From Actinomycetota bacterium (GTDB lineage Bacteria > Actinomycetota > CADDZG01 > WHSQ01), in contig JADDQX010000002.1 of the NCBI GenBank assembly GCA_016781115.1, positions 1-37,816 of the forward strand: a stretch of 37,816 nt of DNA. Reading direction: 5' to 3'. The position numbers and the translations under genes are program-made. Below are positions 14,683-23,257 of this stretch, in pieces; the first letter of the stretch is position 1, and the number at the start of each line of letters is the position of its first letter. Below the pieces are notes generated by a model that made no database searches, was not told the DNA's origin, and saw nothing but the letters and a program-made list of their open reading frames with translations.

Positions 14683-15957
14683 CTACGCCGGCTCCAACGG
14701 CTCGACCGCACGCGTCCGGTCGAGATGGATCACGACGTCGAACTGGAGGCTCAAGCTCGCGTTGAAGTAATGACTCACCCGTTCCGTGCCCGGTCGGTAG
14801 ATCACGCCGATCGCTCGCTCCAGTCGCTGGGGACGCAGCGAGGATCGGGCGGGCTCGCGACGGAGATCCACTGCGAGGTCCACCAGATGAAGCTCGTGGA
14901 GATCCGCCTCGTAGCTTTCGGGCAGCGCGGGACGCACCGTCTTCACGTGCCCGGGCGAACCCCAGTCATCCGCGGCCGTGACGGTGCCTTCAAAGCTCGT
15001 GAAGCCGACCAGTAGCACCTCGTCGGAGCGATGGTGCTCCCGGACAAGCTGTCCCAGGTTCAGCTCACCTCGGCGGGACATCGATGTGGCCCTCGCGTCT
15101 CCGAGGTGTGAGTTGTGCGCCCAAACGACGATCCTCGCGGGACGGCCGCGAGATGCAGAGAGATAGCGATCCAGACCTTCTAGCGTCTCGAACATGTGAC
15201 GGTCGCGGAGGTTCCATGTGTTGGCGGTGCCTCGATACATCTCCCGGTAGTACTCCTCGGCGTCTCGCACGACCCGCGCGTTCTGCTCGGCGTAGAAGGC
15301 GGCTTCGTCCGCAGGGGTCTGTCCCGGTTCTGATCCCGCTCCAACCGCGGACGCCATCTCTTGTAGCTGCTCGATCACCGCCTCTTCGCATGGGTCCGCG
15401 ATCCCGTAGCCGGTCGCGTAGCCGTAGGTCTGCGGATCGTCTCCAAAGCGTTCGAAACAGCCGTAGCGGCTGCGCGCCCGCTCCGCCGCTTCGGGGTCGA
15501 CCTCGTCCAGGTACCGGATCACCGCGTCCATCGAACGCTCGAGGCTGTAGAGGTCCAACCCGTAGAAGCCGACCTGCTGCTCTGCACCCGCGGCAGCGTT
15601 GTGATCCCGCAGCCATGCCACCAGGTCTCTCACATCGACGTTGCGCCACATCCACTGGGGGAAGTGGTCAAAGCCGCGTAGCGCGTCGTCTGCGTCCTTG
15701 GCGTCTCCGCGGCCGCGTATGAAGCAACCCACCGCGAACGCATCCGGCCAATCCGCCTCGACCGCCACGGCGTCGAAGCCGAACTCCTCGATCAGGAGCT
15801 TCGTGGCCTCGGCTCGAAACCGATAGAACTCGTGGGTCCCGTGTGAGGCCTCGCCCAACAAGACGAAGCGTGCAGAGCCGACAAGTTCTCGAAGGAACCC
15901 GACGTCTTCCGGCCCCTCGAGTGAGATCGCGGCTGGCCGAAGGTCCTCCCGCACCAT
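14683..15957 (-). CDS. Erythromycin esterase family protein
   Basis: 424 residues of the erythromycin esterase (Ere) superfamily. The family motif LGEASHGTHEFYRFRAE lies at about 34-50 and contains the conserved Glu and His of the active site; later conserved parts are VAVEADWPD and VVWAHNSHLGDA. Ere enzymes open macrolide lactones, but most chromosomal members, often beside phosphoribosyltransferase genes, have unknown substrates. Resistance should not be assumed. The start ATG overlaps the stop of the small lipoprotein gene (TGATG). Confidence 0.88.
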   Translation of the reverse strand: MVREDLRPAAISLEGPEDVGFLRELVGSARFVLLGEASHGTHEFYRFRAEATKLLIEEFGFDAVAVEADWPDAFAVGCFIRGRGDAKDADDALRGFDHFPQWMWRNVDVRDLVAWLRDHNAAAGAEQQVGFYGLDLYSLERSMDAVIRYLDEVDPEAAERARSRYGCFERFGDDPQTYGYATGYGIADPCEEAVIEQLQEMASAVGAGSEPGQTPADEAAFYAEQNARVVRDAEEYYREMYRGTANTWNLRDRHMFETLEGLDRYLSASRGRPARIVVWAHNSHLGDARATSMSRRGELNLGQLVREHHRSDEVLLVGFTSFEGTVTAADDWGSPGHVKTVRPALPESYEADLHELHLVDLAVDLRREPARSSLRPQRLERAIGVIYRPGTERVSHYFNASLSLQFDVVIHLDRTRAVEPLEPA

Positions 15958-16133
15958 CAGTCCTCGGCGGGAGTCTCCTTGTCGGTGTCGGGCCCCTCGG
16001 TCCCGGGCGCCTGCTCCGCTGGTCCCTGCGGGTCCTGCTCGATCCGTTCGGCAGGATCGGTGTCACAGCCGGGGAAGAAGAACAAAGACCCGGCAAGCAC
16101 CACGCCCGCCAGCCGTCTCCGCGCATCGCTCAT
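15957..16133 (-). CDS. Small putative lipoprotein, 58 residues
   Basis: ATG 16133 is preceded by AGAGGAG at a spacing of 8 bases. The protein has a charged start (MSDARRR), a hydrophobic core (LAGVVLAGSLFFF) and PGC, a usable but weak lipobox. The remainder is a Pro/Glu/Asp-rich tail with no fold. It is coupled to the erythromycin-esterase-type gene by a TGATG overlap. Function unknown. An ATG at 16151 is a less likely start. Confidence 0.65.
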   Translation of the reverse strand: MSDARRRLAGVVLAGSLFFFPGCDTDPAERIEQDPQGPAEQAPGTEGPDTDKETPAED

Positions 16134-16270
16134 CGGATCCACTCCTCTCATGAAGGCGCGCCCCCGCTCTCGGGCCGCAACCGCGAAGGGTGTCGTCGTC
16201 GCGCGATACCCGGCCCCCGCGCAAGCAAACCGCGCAAGCGCGCTCCCGGGCGCGGTGGCAGAAGACCTGG

Positions 16271-16735
16271 CTACCGGCGGCGCAGATGGTCCCGGAAACC
16301 ATGCAGGGCTATCTCGACCGCCCAGTGCTGCGCCCACAGCAGCACCGGCCGTGCCACATGTATGACGCGGCGGATGCCGCGGTTCGCGATCTCGACATCC
16401 CAAGCAACGGTGCACACAGCACTGGGTGGGTCGTCACGCAGCTCGAGCCGGGCGGTTCCGCTGAGGTCTCCCGACACCTCGCCCACGATCCACTCGGGCG
16501 CCTTGGCGTCCGTAACGGCGACGGAGATCGTCATCTTGAACGGGACGGGCGGGTCGATCTCGAACGAGATCGCGGAGCCGGGGGTAAGAGCTTCTCCGTC
16601 CAGGTGGACGTCGCGCATCCAGGGCCACCAGCTCTCGAAACGGTGGACCTGGCTGAGCTCCCGCCAGAGATCTTCGGCCGAGGCGTCGAACCGATGAGCG
16701 CCGGAGTAGGAGACGTCGAAGGGTGAAGCCACCAC
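16271..16735 (-). CDS. SRPBCC-family (polyketide cyclase-like) protein
   Basis: 154 residues with the START/Bet v 1-like helix-grip pattern: AEDLWRELSQVHRFESWWPW near the start, a central set of beta strands (ISFEIDPPVPFKMTISVAV), and a long C-terminal helix (LLWAQHWAVEIALHGFRDHL). Such proteins bind hydrophobic ligands or act as aromatase/cyclases. The ligand is unknown and there is no biosynthetic cluster nearby. The start is GTG (16735 or 16732). Confidence 0.8.
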   Translation of the reverse strand: MVASPFDVSYSGAHRFDASAEDLWRELSQVHRFESWWPWMRDVHLDGEALTPGSAISFEIDPPVPFKMTISVAVTDAKAPEWIVGEVSGDLSGTARLELRDDPPSAVCTVAWDVEIANRGIRRVIHVARPVLLWAQHWAVEIALHGFRDHLRRR

Positions 16736-16783
16736 CCGACCCTAGAGCCGCGCCTGCGTGCCTGCTTCGTGCGCGGGTAATGA

Positions 16784-17650
16784 TTGAGAACGTTGAAGGG
16801 GTCGGTGATCGGATCTGTTCGTCATGCACGCTTTGTTGCGGCGGCCGCGTTGATCGCGCCCGTCGTCGCTTTGGCCGCCTGCGGGAACGACTCCAGCCAG
16901 AGCCCATTGCAGATATTCCAGCGGAGCCCTGCAGAGCCGGCGGAGGAGGGTCGGATCACGGCTCGTCCGGTCCGAACGCCGAAGGGCGAGCCGCGGAGGG
17001 GACTGCACGCGCTGGAAGCGGCCGAGGACGTCCTCGCGTACGTCCCTTCCGGCTACCGCGAGGGAACGCCGACGCCGCTGGTGCTCATGCTCCATGGAGC
17101 AGGGGGGTGCGCCGAGCGCGGCCTCGGCCCCTTCATCGCGCACGCTGAGAACGAGGGGATCATCCTGGTCGCGCCGTCATCCCGAGGCCGGACCTGGGAC
17201 GTGATCTTGAACGACTTCGGCCCGGACGTGGATCTGATCGACCGGGCGCTGAAGGAGGTCTTCGCGCACTACTCGATCGACCCCCAGAGGCTGGCGGTGG
17301 AAGGCTTCTCCGACGGCGCGTCGTACGCCTTGTCGCTGGGTCGAACGAACGGTGACCTGTTCAGCCACATCATCGCCTTCTCCCCCGGCTTCATGGCGCC
17401 GGGCCAGATCCGGGGGAAGCCGCCGATCTTCATCTCACACGGGGTCGACGATGGCGTCCTTCCGATCGACGTCACCAGCCGCAAGCTGGTTCCGGCGCTG
17501 GAGCGAGCAGGTCACACCGTGAACTACATCGAGTTCGACGGAGGTCACACCCCACTCCCCGACCTCGCGAGAGACGCGCTCGGTTGGTTCCTGGATCGAG
17601 ATGTCCGTGGAGCCGACCGGGGCCAGACACGTCGCAAAGGGACTTGTTAG
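16784..17650 (+). CDS. Alpha/beta-hydrolase lipoprotein (LpqC/PHB-depolymerase-like)
   Basis: About 288 residues. The signal peptide ends in the lipobox LAAC. The hydrolase domain shows the oxyanion region LVLMLHGAGGC, the nucleophile elbow GFSDGAS, an acid in SHGVDDGVLPID and the catalytic histidine in FDGGHTPLP. This fits the exported esterase/feruloyl-esterase/PHB-depolymerase-like group. The start is uncertain: TTG 16784 opens the frame, while a GTG near 16805 with AAGGGG upstream gives a neater signal peptide. Its stop lies in the loop of a small hairpin (17639-17658). Confidence 0.82.
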   Translation: MRTLKGSVIGSVRHARFVAAAALIAPVVALAACGNDSSQSPLQIFQRSPAEPAEEGRITARPVRTPKGEPRRGLHALEAAEDVLAYVPSGYREGTPTPLVLMLHGAGGCAERGLGPFIAHAENEGIILVAPSSRGRTWDVILNDFGPDVDLIDRALKEVFAHYSIDPQRLAVEGFSDGASYALSLGRTNGDLFSHIIAFSPGFMAPGQIRGKPPIFISHGVDDGVLPIDVTSRKLVPALERAGHTVNYIEFDGGHTPLPDLARDALGWFLDRDVRGADRGQTRRKGTC

Positions 17651-17814
17651 CCAGTCCCCTCCCGCTCTGGAGCAGACGGCGGGGGTCCGTCGTCGCCGTG
17701 CGGCCCGTGGTTTTTACCCCGAGCGAAGCGAGGCGTCGGCGCCGGTAGGCGACGCGGCACCCGACGGCTGCGGGGCCGGGCGGGCGAGGGACCCCCGGGT
17801 AGCGCCGGGGCTAT

Positions 17815-18120
17815 GTGGGTAAGGCGGCCCCCATGGTCGGCTTCCTCATCTCCCTGCTCCTGATCGGCGTCGTCGCGGGCTACCTCGCGCGCTTGTTCGT
17901 CGCCGGGCCCGACCCGATGAGCTTCGGCCAGACCGTCCTGCTCGGCGTCGCCGGCTCGTTCATCGGCGGCACCATAGGGAGCCTCCTGATAGAGAAACGC
18001 TTCGTCATCGCACCCGCCAGCCTCGGGCTCGCGCTTCCCGGGGCCGTCCTGGCTCTCCTGATCTATCGCAAGCGCAAGTACGGCGAGATCATGCCTCCGC
18101 GGCCGAGGAGAACCCTGTAG
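17815..18120 (+). CDS. GlsB/YeaQ/YmgE-type small membrane protein
   Basis: 101 residues (95 if ATG 17833 is used). It has three membrane helices with glycine-rich motifs: SLLLIGVVAGYLARLFV, VLLGVAGSFIGGTIGSLL and LGLALPGAVLALLIY. This is the transglycosylase-associated/stress-response membrane family, which is of unknown biochemical role. It ends 5 bases before malQ and may be co-transcribed with it. The 164 bases upstream are very GC-rich and hold no other gene that I can support. Confidence 0.75.
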   Translation: MGKAAPMVGFLISLLLIGVVAGYLARLFVAGPDPMSFGQTVLLGVAGSFIGGTIGSLLIEKRFVIAPASLGLALPGAVLALLIYRKRKYGEIMPPRPRRTL

Positions 18121-18125
18121 CGAGC

Positions 18126-19976
18126 GTGGATGCAGGCGAACTCGCGCGTCGCTGGGGGATCCAAACGCGCTACGAGAACTTCAACAAGGAAGTGCAGGTC
18201 GTTCCCGCCGAGACGGTAGACCTCCTCTTGGAGGTGATGGACGCCCGCGAGCAGGGCCCTCCCCCGGCTGGAGCGCAGGTGACCACGCCGGGCGCCGGCG
18301 TCGATCTGACGAACGTCGTGGAGCTGCGGACGGAAGACGGCGGCAGCGAGGTCGTGGTGGACGCGCTGCCCGACGACCTTCCGCTCGGCTATCACCGGCT
18401 CGTCCGCAACGACGGCAGCGAGCAAACCTTGATCGTCAGCCCCGGCGCGTGCCACTTCCCCGAAAGCTTGCGCATCTGGGGCTGGGCGCTGCAGCTCTAC
18501 TCACTGCTATCGAAGACGAGCTGGGGGATCGGCGACCTGGGCGACCTGCGCCGGTTCGCGCGTTGGGCGCAGCAGAGCGGCGCGGGAGCGATCATGTTGA
18601 ACCCTCTGCATGCTGCGCTTCCGTTAGAGAGCCAGCAACCGAGCCCCTACTTCCCGAGCAGTCGCTGCTTCCGCAACCCGCTGTACCTGCGCATCGAAGA
18701 CGTGCCGGGGGCAGATGACGTTGCGGGGATCAGCGACCTCGCTACCGAGGGCCGCGCCCTGAACGAGGCAGCCACGATCGATCGCGACCGCGTCTACGAC
18801 CTCAAGATGCAGGCGCTGGAGAAGCTGTGGGCGGAGGCGCCGAAGACCGAGTTCGAGACGTGGGCGGAGGACCAGGGGGAGGTGTTGCGCAGTTACGCGA
18901 CCTACGCGTCTATCGCGGAGGCGCACGGCGGTGGCCCCGGAAGCGGGTGGCCGGCGGATCTGGCGCGCGGGGAACCGAACGCGCTGAGGGTATGGCAGGA
19001 GGAGCACTCGGACCGCATCACCTTCCACGGCTGGATCCAGTGGCTGTTGGAGCGGCAACTGGCCGACGCCTCGCGCGAGGTGGGACTGGTCAACGACCTC
19101 GCGATCGGGGTGGATCCCGACGGGGCGGACGCGTGGTTGTGGCAAGACGCCTTCGTCCGGGGTGTGACGGTGGGGGCTCCTCCCGACGAGTTCAACCTCG
19201 CGGGTCAGAACTGGGGGCTTCCTCCGATGGACCCGTGGAAGCTGCGGGCCGGCGGATACGAGCCGTTCATCCGAACGATCCGCTCCGCGATGCGGCACAG
19301 CTCCGGCATCCGCATAGATCACGTGATGGGGCTCTTCCGACTCTTCTGGATCCCTGACGGCGCGGAGGCCGCGGCAGGCGCCTACGTGCGCTACCCGCAC
19401 GACGATCTGCTCAACATCGTCGCGCTCGAGAGCCACCGGGCGCAGGCGTACGTCGTCGGCGAAGACCTCGGAACCGTCGAGGACGTGGTGCGGGACGAGA
19501 TGGAGCGCCGAAAGATGCTGTCGTACAGGTTGTTGTGGTTCGAAGAGGACCTGCCCGACAGCTATCCCGAGCTGGCGCTCGCGGCGGTGACGAACCACGA
19601 CCTCCAAACGGTGGCGGGCTTGTGGTCGCGAAGCGACATCGAGAGCCAGCAGGAGGTCGGGCTGGAGGTGAACGTCGAGGGGACAGAGGCTCAGCGGGAG
19701 CAGCTGCGTCGGTGGCTGGAGCTAGACGACGACGCCCCCATCGAGGAGGTCATCCTTGGCACCTACCGTTTGCTCGGCCGCGCCTCCTGCGCGGTCGTGA
19801 TGGCGACGCTCGAAGACGTGCTCGGGGTCACCGAAAGACCGAACGTGCCCGGAACGAGCGACGAACGACCGAACTGGTCGCTGCCGCTTCCGCTTCCGCT
19901 GGAGGAGATCGAGCGACACGAGCGGGTGAACCGGGTTATGGAGCTCCTAGCGCGAGAACGAGAGCGAGTGCTGTGA
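18126..19976 (+). CDS. malQ: 4-alpha-glucanotransferase (amylomaltase)
   Basis: 616 residues, GH77. The N-terminal 120 residues form the extra domain seen in long MalQ proteins. The catalytic barrel has SPYFPSSRCFRNPLYL, DEFNLAGQNWGLPPMDP, the nucleophile Asp in GIRIDHVMGLFRLFW, the acid/base Glu in VVGEDLGTVEDVV and the third carboxylate in TNHDLQTVAG. It transfers alpha-1,4-glucan segments in cytosolic maltodextrin and glycogen metabolism. The start is GTG 18126. Its stop overlaps the recQ start (GTGA). It may act on sugars brought in by the importer, but that link is inferred only from shared theme. Confidence 0.94.
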   Translation: MDAGELARRWGIQTRYENFNKEVQVVPAETVDLLLEVMDAREQGPPPAGAQVTTPGAGVDLTNVVELRTEDGGSEVVVDALPDDLPLGYHRLVRNDGSEQTLIVSPGACHFPESLRIWGWALQLYSLLSKTSWGIGDLGDLRRFARWAQQSGAGAIMLNPLHAALPLESQQPSPYFPSSRCFRNPLYLRIEDVPGADDVAGISDLATEGRALNEAATIDRDRVYDLKMQALEKLWAEAPKTEFETWAEDQGEVLRSYATYASIAEAHGGGPGSGWPADLARGEPNALRVWQEEHSDRITFHGWIQWLLERQLADASREVGLVNDLAIGVDPDGADAWLWQDAFVRGVTVGAPPDEFNLAGQNWGLPPMDPWKLRAGGYEPFIRTIRSAMRHSSGIRIDHVMGLFRLFWIPDGAEAAAGAYVRYPHDDLLNIVALESHRAQAYVVGEDLGTVEDVVRDEMERRKMLSYRLLWFEEDLPDSYPELALAAVTNHDLQTVAGLWSRSDIESQQEVGLEVNVEGTEAQREQLRRWLELDDDAPIEEVILGTYRLLGRASCAVVMATLEDVLGVTERPNVPGTSDERPNWSLPLPLPLEEIERHERVNRVMELLARERERVL

Positions 19977-21385
19977 AGAAAGAAAAGGTCGACATGCACG
20001 AGGTTGCGCGCGAGCGCTTCGGCTATGACAGCCTTCTGCCGGGCCAAGAACAAGCGATGAGGGCCGTGCTCGAGGGGCGGGACACGCTGGCGATCATGCC
20101 GACGGGCTCCGGGAAGTCGGCGATCTACCAGATCCCGGCCCTCTTGCTCGACGGCCCCACGGTTGTGGTCTCGCCTCTGATCGCGCTGCAACGGGATCAG
20201 GTCGAGGCCCTGGATGACACCGGCGTGGCCGACGCGGCGCAGGCGAACTCGACGCTCTCCGCGACGGAACGGTCAGAGACTTTCGACCGACTCGACTCCG
20301 GTGATCTCGAGTTCCTGTTCCTCGCGCCGGAGCAGTTCTCCAACGAGGAGACGATGGCCCGCGTGCGCGAGGCGCAGCCGTCGCTGTTCGTGGTCGACGA
20401 GGCCCATTGCATCAGCGCGTGGGGCCACGACTTCCGCCCGGACTACCTGAACCTAGGCACGGTCGCGGACGAGTTGGGCCGCCCGCCGATCCTGGCCCTC
20501 ACGGCAACGGCCTCTCCTCTCGTTAGGGACGAGATCATGGCGCGGCTGTCGATGAAGGATCCGGAGGTCGTCGTCCGCGGCTTCGATCGCCCGAACATCC
20601 GGCTCGAGGTGCGGCGGTTCGCAGACGAGAACGCTAAGCGCAGCGCGCTCCTGGAATGCGTTAGTGAGGCAAAGAAGCCCGGCATCGTCTACGTCTCTAC
20701 GCGCCGCGCAGGGGAGGACCTGGCGGGCGAGCTGTGGAAGCAGGGGGTAGGCGCGGTCTACTACCACGGAGGCATGACCCGCTCGGAGCGCGAAGAAGCC
20801 CAAGAGGCTTTCATGGAGAACGCGTTCGAAGTCGTGGTTGCGACCACTGCGTTCGGGATGGGGATCGACAAGCCCGACGTCCGCTTCGTCTTCCACTACG
20901 ACATCCCCGATTCGGTCGACTCGCTCTACCAGGAGATCGGGCGCGCGGGGCGGGACGACGAGCCGGCGGAGGCGGTGCTGTTCTATAGGTCGGAGGATCT
21001 GGGGATAAGGCGTTTCTTCGCGGCGAGCGGCGGCTCGGACGAAGAGGCGGAACAACGAAAGATGCTGGACCAGTCTCGGCTCGACATGATGCGCGCGTAT
21101 GCCGAGACCCAGGATTGCAGGAGGCAGTTCCTGCTCAACTACTTCGGCGAAGCCTTCGACGACCCGTGCGACCGTTGCGACAACTGCGAGGCGGGCACCA
21201 CGGTGCCCGCCTCGGTCACGCTCCCGTTCGAGCTCAACGCGCGGGTCCACCATGACTCCTGGGGTGACGGCATGGTTATGCGTTACGAGGGCGACAAGGT
21301 CGTCGTCCTCTTCGACGAACAGGGCTACAAGACGCTGTCGGTCGAGATGGTCACCGAAGGAAACCTCCTAACTCTTCTGTGCTAA
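19973..21385 (+). CDS. recQ: RecQ-type ATP-dependent DNA helicase with a Tudor-like tail
   Basis: 470 residues. Motif I is MPTGSGKS (42-49), DEAH box VVDEAHCISAWGHDFRPDY (140-158), motif III LTATA, motif VI YQEIGRAGRDDE (319-330), and four zinc cysteines at C382, C399, C402 and C405. There is no HRDC domain. The last 45 residues (VHHDSWGDGMVMRYEGDKVV then VLFDEQGYKTL) resemble the UvrD/PcrA Tudor-like tail and are shared with actinobacterial RecQ-like proteins. It unwinds DNA 3' to 5' in repair. GTG 19973 is coupled to malQ; ATG 19994 is an alternative. The TAA stop lies inside dispersed repeat copy B. Confidence 0.92.
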   Translation: MKKEKVDMHEVARERFGYDSLLPGQEQAMRAVLEGRDTLAIMPTGSGKSAIYQIPALLLDGPTVVVSPLIALQRDQVEALDDTGVADAAQANSTLSATERSETFDRLDSGDLEFLFLAPEQFSNEETMARVREAQPSLFVVDEAHCISAWGHDFRPDYLNLGTVADELGRPPILALTATASPLVRDEIMARLSMKDPEVVVRGFDRPNIRLEVRRFADENAKRSALLECVSEAKKPGIVYVSTRRAGEDLAGELWKQGVGAVYYHGGMTRSEREEAQEAFMENAFEVVVATTAFGMGIDKPDVRFVFHYDIPDSVDSLYQEIGRAGRDDEPAEAVLFYRSEDLGIRRFFAASGGSDEEAEQRKMLDQSRLDMMRAYAETQDCRRQFLLNYFGEAFDDPCDRCDNCEAGTTVPASVTLPFELNARVHHDSWGDGMVMRYEGDKVVVLFDEQGYKTLSVEMVTEGNLLTLLC

Positions 21386-21423
21386 CTGGACTACGTGCCA
21401 GCGTCGCTTTCCGACGTCAGAAC
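21375..21423 (+). repeat. Dispersed repeat, copy B (at the 3' end of recQ)
   Basis: Shares the core ACTACGTGCCAGCGT and GACGTCAGAAC with the other copies. It begins 11 bases before the end of recQ and provides the recQ stop codon. Its second half can fold as GCGTCG-ctttc-CGACGT (six pairs, one G-U). Confidence 0.8.
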
Positions 21424-21455
21424 ACGCCGCCGGTCCACGAGTGGGCTCCGGCGCG

Positions 21456-21818
21456 TCAGGAGATGGTCGTGAACGTCGCGGTCGCGTAGGCGATGTGTTC
21501 GCCGGTCTCCTCTTGGAAGACCTCGGCCTCCAGAACCGTGAACCGCTTGCCCTTGCGACGCACTTCTGCGGTGGCCACGATCATGCCTTCTTGACCCGGC
21601 TCTAGGTAGTTGACCTTCGCCTCGACGGTCACCGGCTGCTCGTCGTCAAGGGTGGAGGCGAGGGCCGAGCCCATGGCGCAGTCCGCCAGCGTGGCGATCG
21701 CTCCACCATGCAAGATGCCGCCGTCGTTGAGGTGCTGTTTCTCCGCGCGCATCGTGAGGCGGGCTCTACCGTCACCTCTTTCGGCGATCTCGATGCCAAG
21801 CGTCTCGCGGAACGCCAT
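21456..21818 (-). CDS. PaaI-family hotdog thioesterase
   Basis: 120 residues of the hotdog fold. The active-site region GGILHGGAIATLADCAMGSA lies at about 33-52, followed by VEAKVNYLEPGQEG and a C-terminal strand pair. It should hydrolyse acyl- or aryl-CoA thioesters. ATG 21818 overlaps the SDR stop (TGATG), so it is the third gene of the DUF3072-SDR-thioesterase operon. Together the SDR and thioesterase suggest acyl-CoA chemistry, but the substrate is unknown. Confidence 0.88.
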   Translation of the reverse strand: MAFRETLGIEIAERGDGRARLTMRAEKQHLNDGGILHGGAIATLADCAMGSALASTLDDEQPVTVEAKVNYLEPGQEGMIVATAEVRRKGKRFTVLEAEVFQEETGEHIAYATATFTTIS

Positions 21819-22576
21819 CACCGGCTTCCCGCCGCCGCCATCAACATCAAGCCGCCATCGACGACGAACGATGCGCCCGTGGCGTAGCTCGACTCGGGCG
21901 ACGCGAGGAACACCACGAAGTCCGCGATCTCCCGCGCGTGACCGGGACGACCCGCGGGGATGTTGTCGCGGACCTCGGTCTGCGGGTCGGTGTCTTCGTT
22001 GCCGGTCATCTTCGTCGCGATCTCTCCCGGCGCGATCGCATTCACGGTGATGCCGTGCTCCGCAAGTTCGAGAGCCATGACCTTCGTCAGGAGGCCGAGC
22101 CCGCCTTTGGCGGCGCAATAGGCCGACGACTTCGGCAGCGGGATGTGCTCGTGCACCGACGTGACGTTGATGATGCGCCCGTGGGTCTTGTTCTCGACCA
22201 TGTGACGGGCCGCGGTCTGCGCGCAGAGGAAGGCACCGGTGAGGTTGATGTCTAGAACCTGCTTCCACTTCTCGAGCGACAGGTCGACGAAGGCATCTGA
22301 GTGACCGGCGCCCGCGTTGTTCACGAAGACGTCGAGACCGCCGAGCCGCTGGATCAGGTCCGAGACGACGGCGGGCGCTACTGCAGGGTCGGACAGATCG
22401 AGATGGGCGACTTCCGCCGTGCCGCCCTCCGCCCTGATCTCCTCCGCGACTTCCTTCGCCCCGACCTCGTCGCTGTGCCAGGTGATCCCGACGTCGTAGC
22501 CCGCCTGGGCTAGCGCGACCGCGGTGGCCTTCCCGATCCCGGCGCTGCCACCGGTGACGATGGCTTTGCGCGCCAT
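21818..22576 (-). CDS. Short-chain dehydrogenase/reductase
   Basis: 252 residues, classical SDR. The cofactor motif TGGSAGIG is at 8-15, NNAG near 89-92, and the catalytic serine, tyrosine and lysine in INVTS and YCAAK. The C-terminal GASFVVDGGLML is typical. It would reduce or oxidise an alcohol/ketone with NAD(P)H in the cytoplasm. Its ATG overlaps the DUF3072 stop (TGATG). Confidence 0.92.
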   Translation of the reverse strand: MARKAIVTGGSAGIGKATAVALAQAGYDVGITWHSDEVGAKEVAEEIRAEGGTAEVAHLDLSDPAVAPAVVSDLIQRLGGLDVFVNNAGAGHSDAFVDLSLEKWKQVLDINLTGAFLCAQTAARHMVENKTHGRIINVTSVHEHIPLPKSSAYCAAKGGLGLLTKVMALELAEHGITVNAIAPGEIATKMTGNEDTDPQTEVRDNIPAGRPGHAREIADFVVFLASPESSYATGASFVVDGGLMLMAAAGSR

Positions 22577-22794
22577 CAGGAGCCGTTGCCGGAGGTGCCG
22601 CGACCGGTCTTCTGCTGCAGCTCGTCGATCTTCTGCGATGCCTCAGCCTTCGTCAGGTTCTCGTCGACCTTCTCGCCGGCTTCGGTGGCGAGGGTGTTGA
22701 GGTACGAGGCTTGGGCGCCCGTCATCTCTTCATCGCCCGTCACCCACTCCTCGGGGTCCTTCTGCACGTTGTCCGCGTTGGCTTGGTCGGCCAT
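22576..22794 (-). CDS. DUF3072 family protein
   Basis: 72 residues. The family core MTGAQASYLNTLATEAGEKV followed by LTKAEASQKIDELQQKTG covers residues 24-64; the ends are polar and disordered. DUF3072 proteins are small and of unknown function; the repeated helix pattern recalls SAP-like or Lsr2-like modules, but I cannot assign one. ATG 22794 has a strong GAGGAGG site. A perfect SOS-box-like palindrome lies 62 bases upstream, making this the first gene of a possibly DNA-damage-regulated operon. Confidence 0.85.
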   Translation of the reverse strand: MADQANADNVQKDPEEWVTGDEEMTGAQASYLNTLATEAGEKVDENLTKAEASQKIDELQQKTGRGTSGNGS

Positions 22795-22856
22795 AGGTCT
22801 GCCTCCTCGCTTCGTGTTCTTTCGGAGCCGGATTACCCACGGAGACAGGGGCTAAA

Positions 22857-22870
22857 CGAACATATGTTCG
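22857..22870. promoter_or_regulatory. Perfect SOS-box-like palindrome (CGAACATATGTTCG)
   Basis: A 14-base perfect palindrome of the form CGAAC-N4-GTTCG. This is the known LexA (DinR-type) operator form in Gram-positive and actinobacterial genomes. It lies upstream of the DUF3072 gene and directly after the stop of the minus-strand TauE-like gene. LexA control is inferred. Confidence 0.65.
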
Positions 22871-23257
22871 CTACCTCGCCTCCCTCCGGGAGCGGGCCTG
22901 GAGCACCAGCCGCACCCCCGAGGCGATCACGATCGCTCCGAAGAACCGCTGGAGGAGGTCGGCGTCGATCGCGAGCGCGACGTCGGCGCCGGCCTGGACC
23001 GACAGCGCGCCTCCTGCGGCCAGGGCCGCTGCTAATGCAACCTCGACGAAGCCGCGACGGTGGTGGGCGACCGCACCGACGAGCGCGGTGGGCACGATCA
23101 CCGCCAGCGACGTGCCTTGCGCCGCGTGCTGGTCGATCCCGTAGCCGAGGACCATCACCGGAACCATCAGCAAGCCTCCACCGATGCCGAACATCGCAGA
23201 GAAGGCGCCGACGACGAGACCGACCGGGATCAGCCAGAGATATGCGACCTCGATCAC
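22871..23257 (-). CDS. Half-size TauE/SafE membrane protein, second of a pair
   Basis: 128 residues with four hydrophobic helices. The family motif AFSAMFGIGGGLLMVPVMVL is at 18-37. A full TauE/SafE transporter (about 250 residues, eight helices) contains this half-motif twice; here each half is its own gene. GTG 23257 overlaps the stop of the preceding half (GTGA), so the two are translationally coupled and probably form a heterodimer. The family exports or imports sulfonates, sulfite or related anions; the substrate here is unknown. Confidence 0.83.
   Translation of the reverse strand: MIEVAYLWLIPVGLVVGAFSAMFGIGGGLLMVPVMVLGYGIDQHAAQGTSLAVIVPTALVGAVAHHRRGFVEVALAAALAAGGALSVQAGADVALAIDADLLQRFFGAIVIASGVRLVLQARSRREAR

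Noticed and set aside
14683-15957. Calling the erythromycin-esterase-type gene an antibiotic resistance gene
   Set aside because: Most chromosomal members of this superfamily have unknown substrates, and there is no resistance or mobile context here.
17639-17658. Hairpin GGGACT/AGTCCC at the end of the alpha/beta-hydrolase gene
   Set aside because: Only six pairs, no T-run after it; not a convincing terminator.
19535-19972. Upstream extension of the recQ frame
   Set aside because: It overlaps malQ in another frame and has no helicase content; RecQ homology begins at about 20000.
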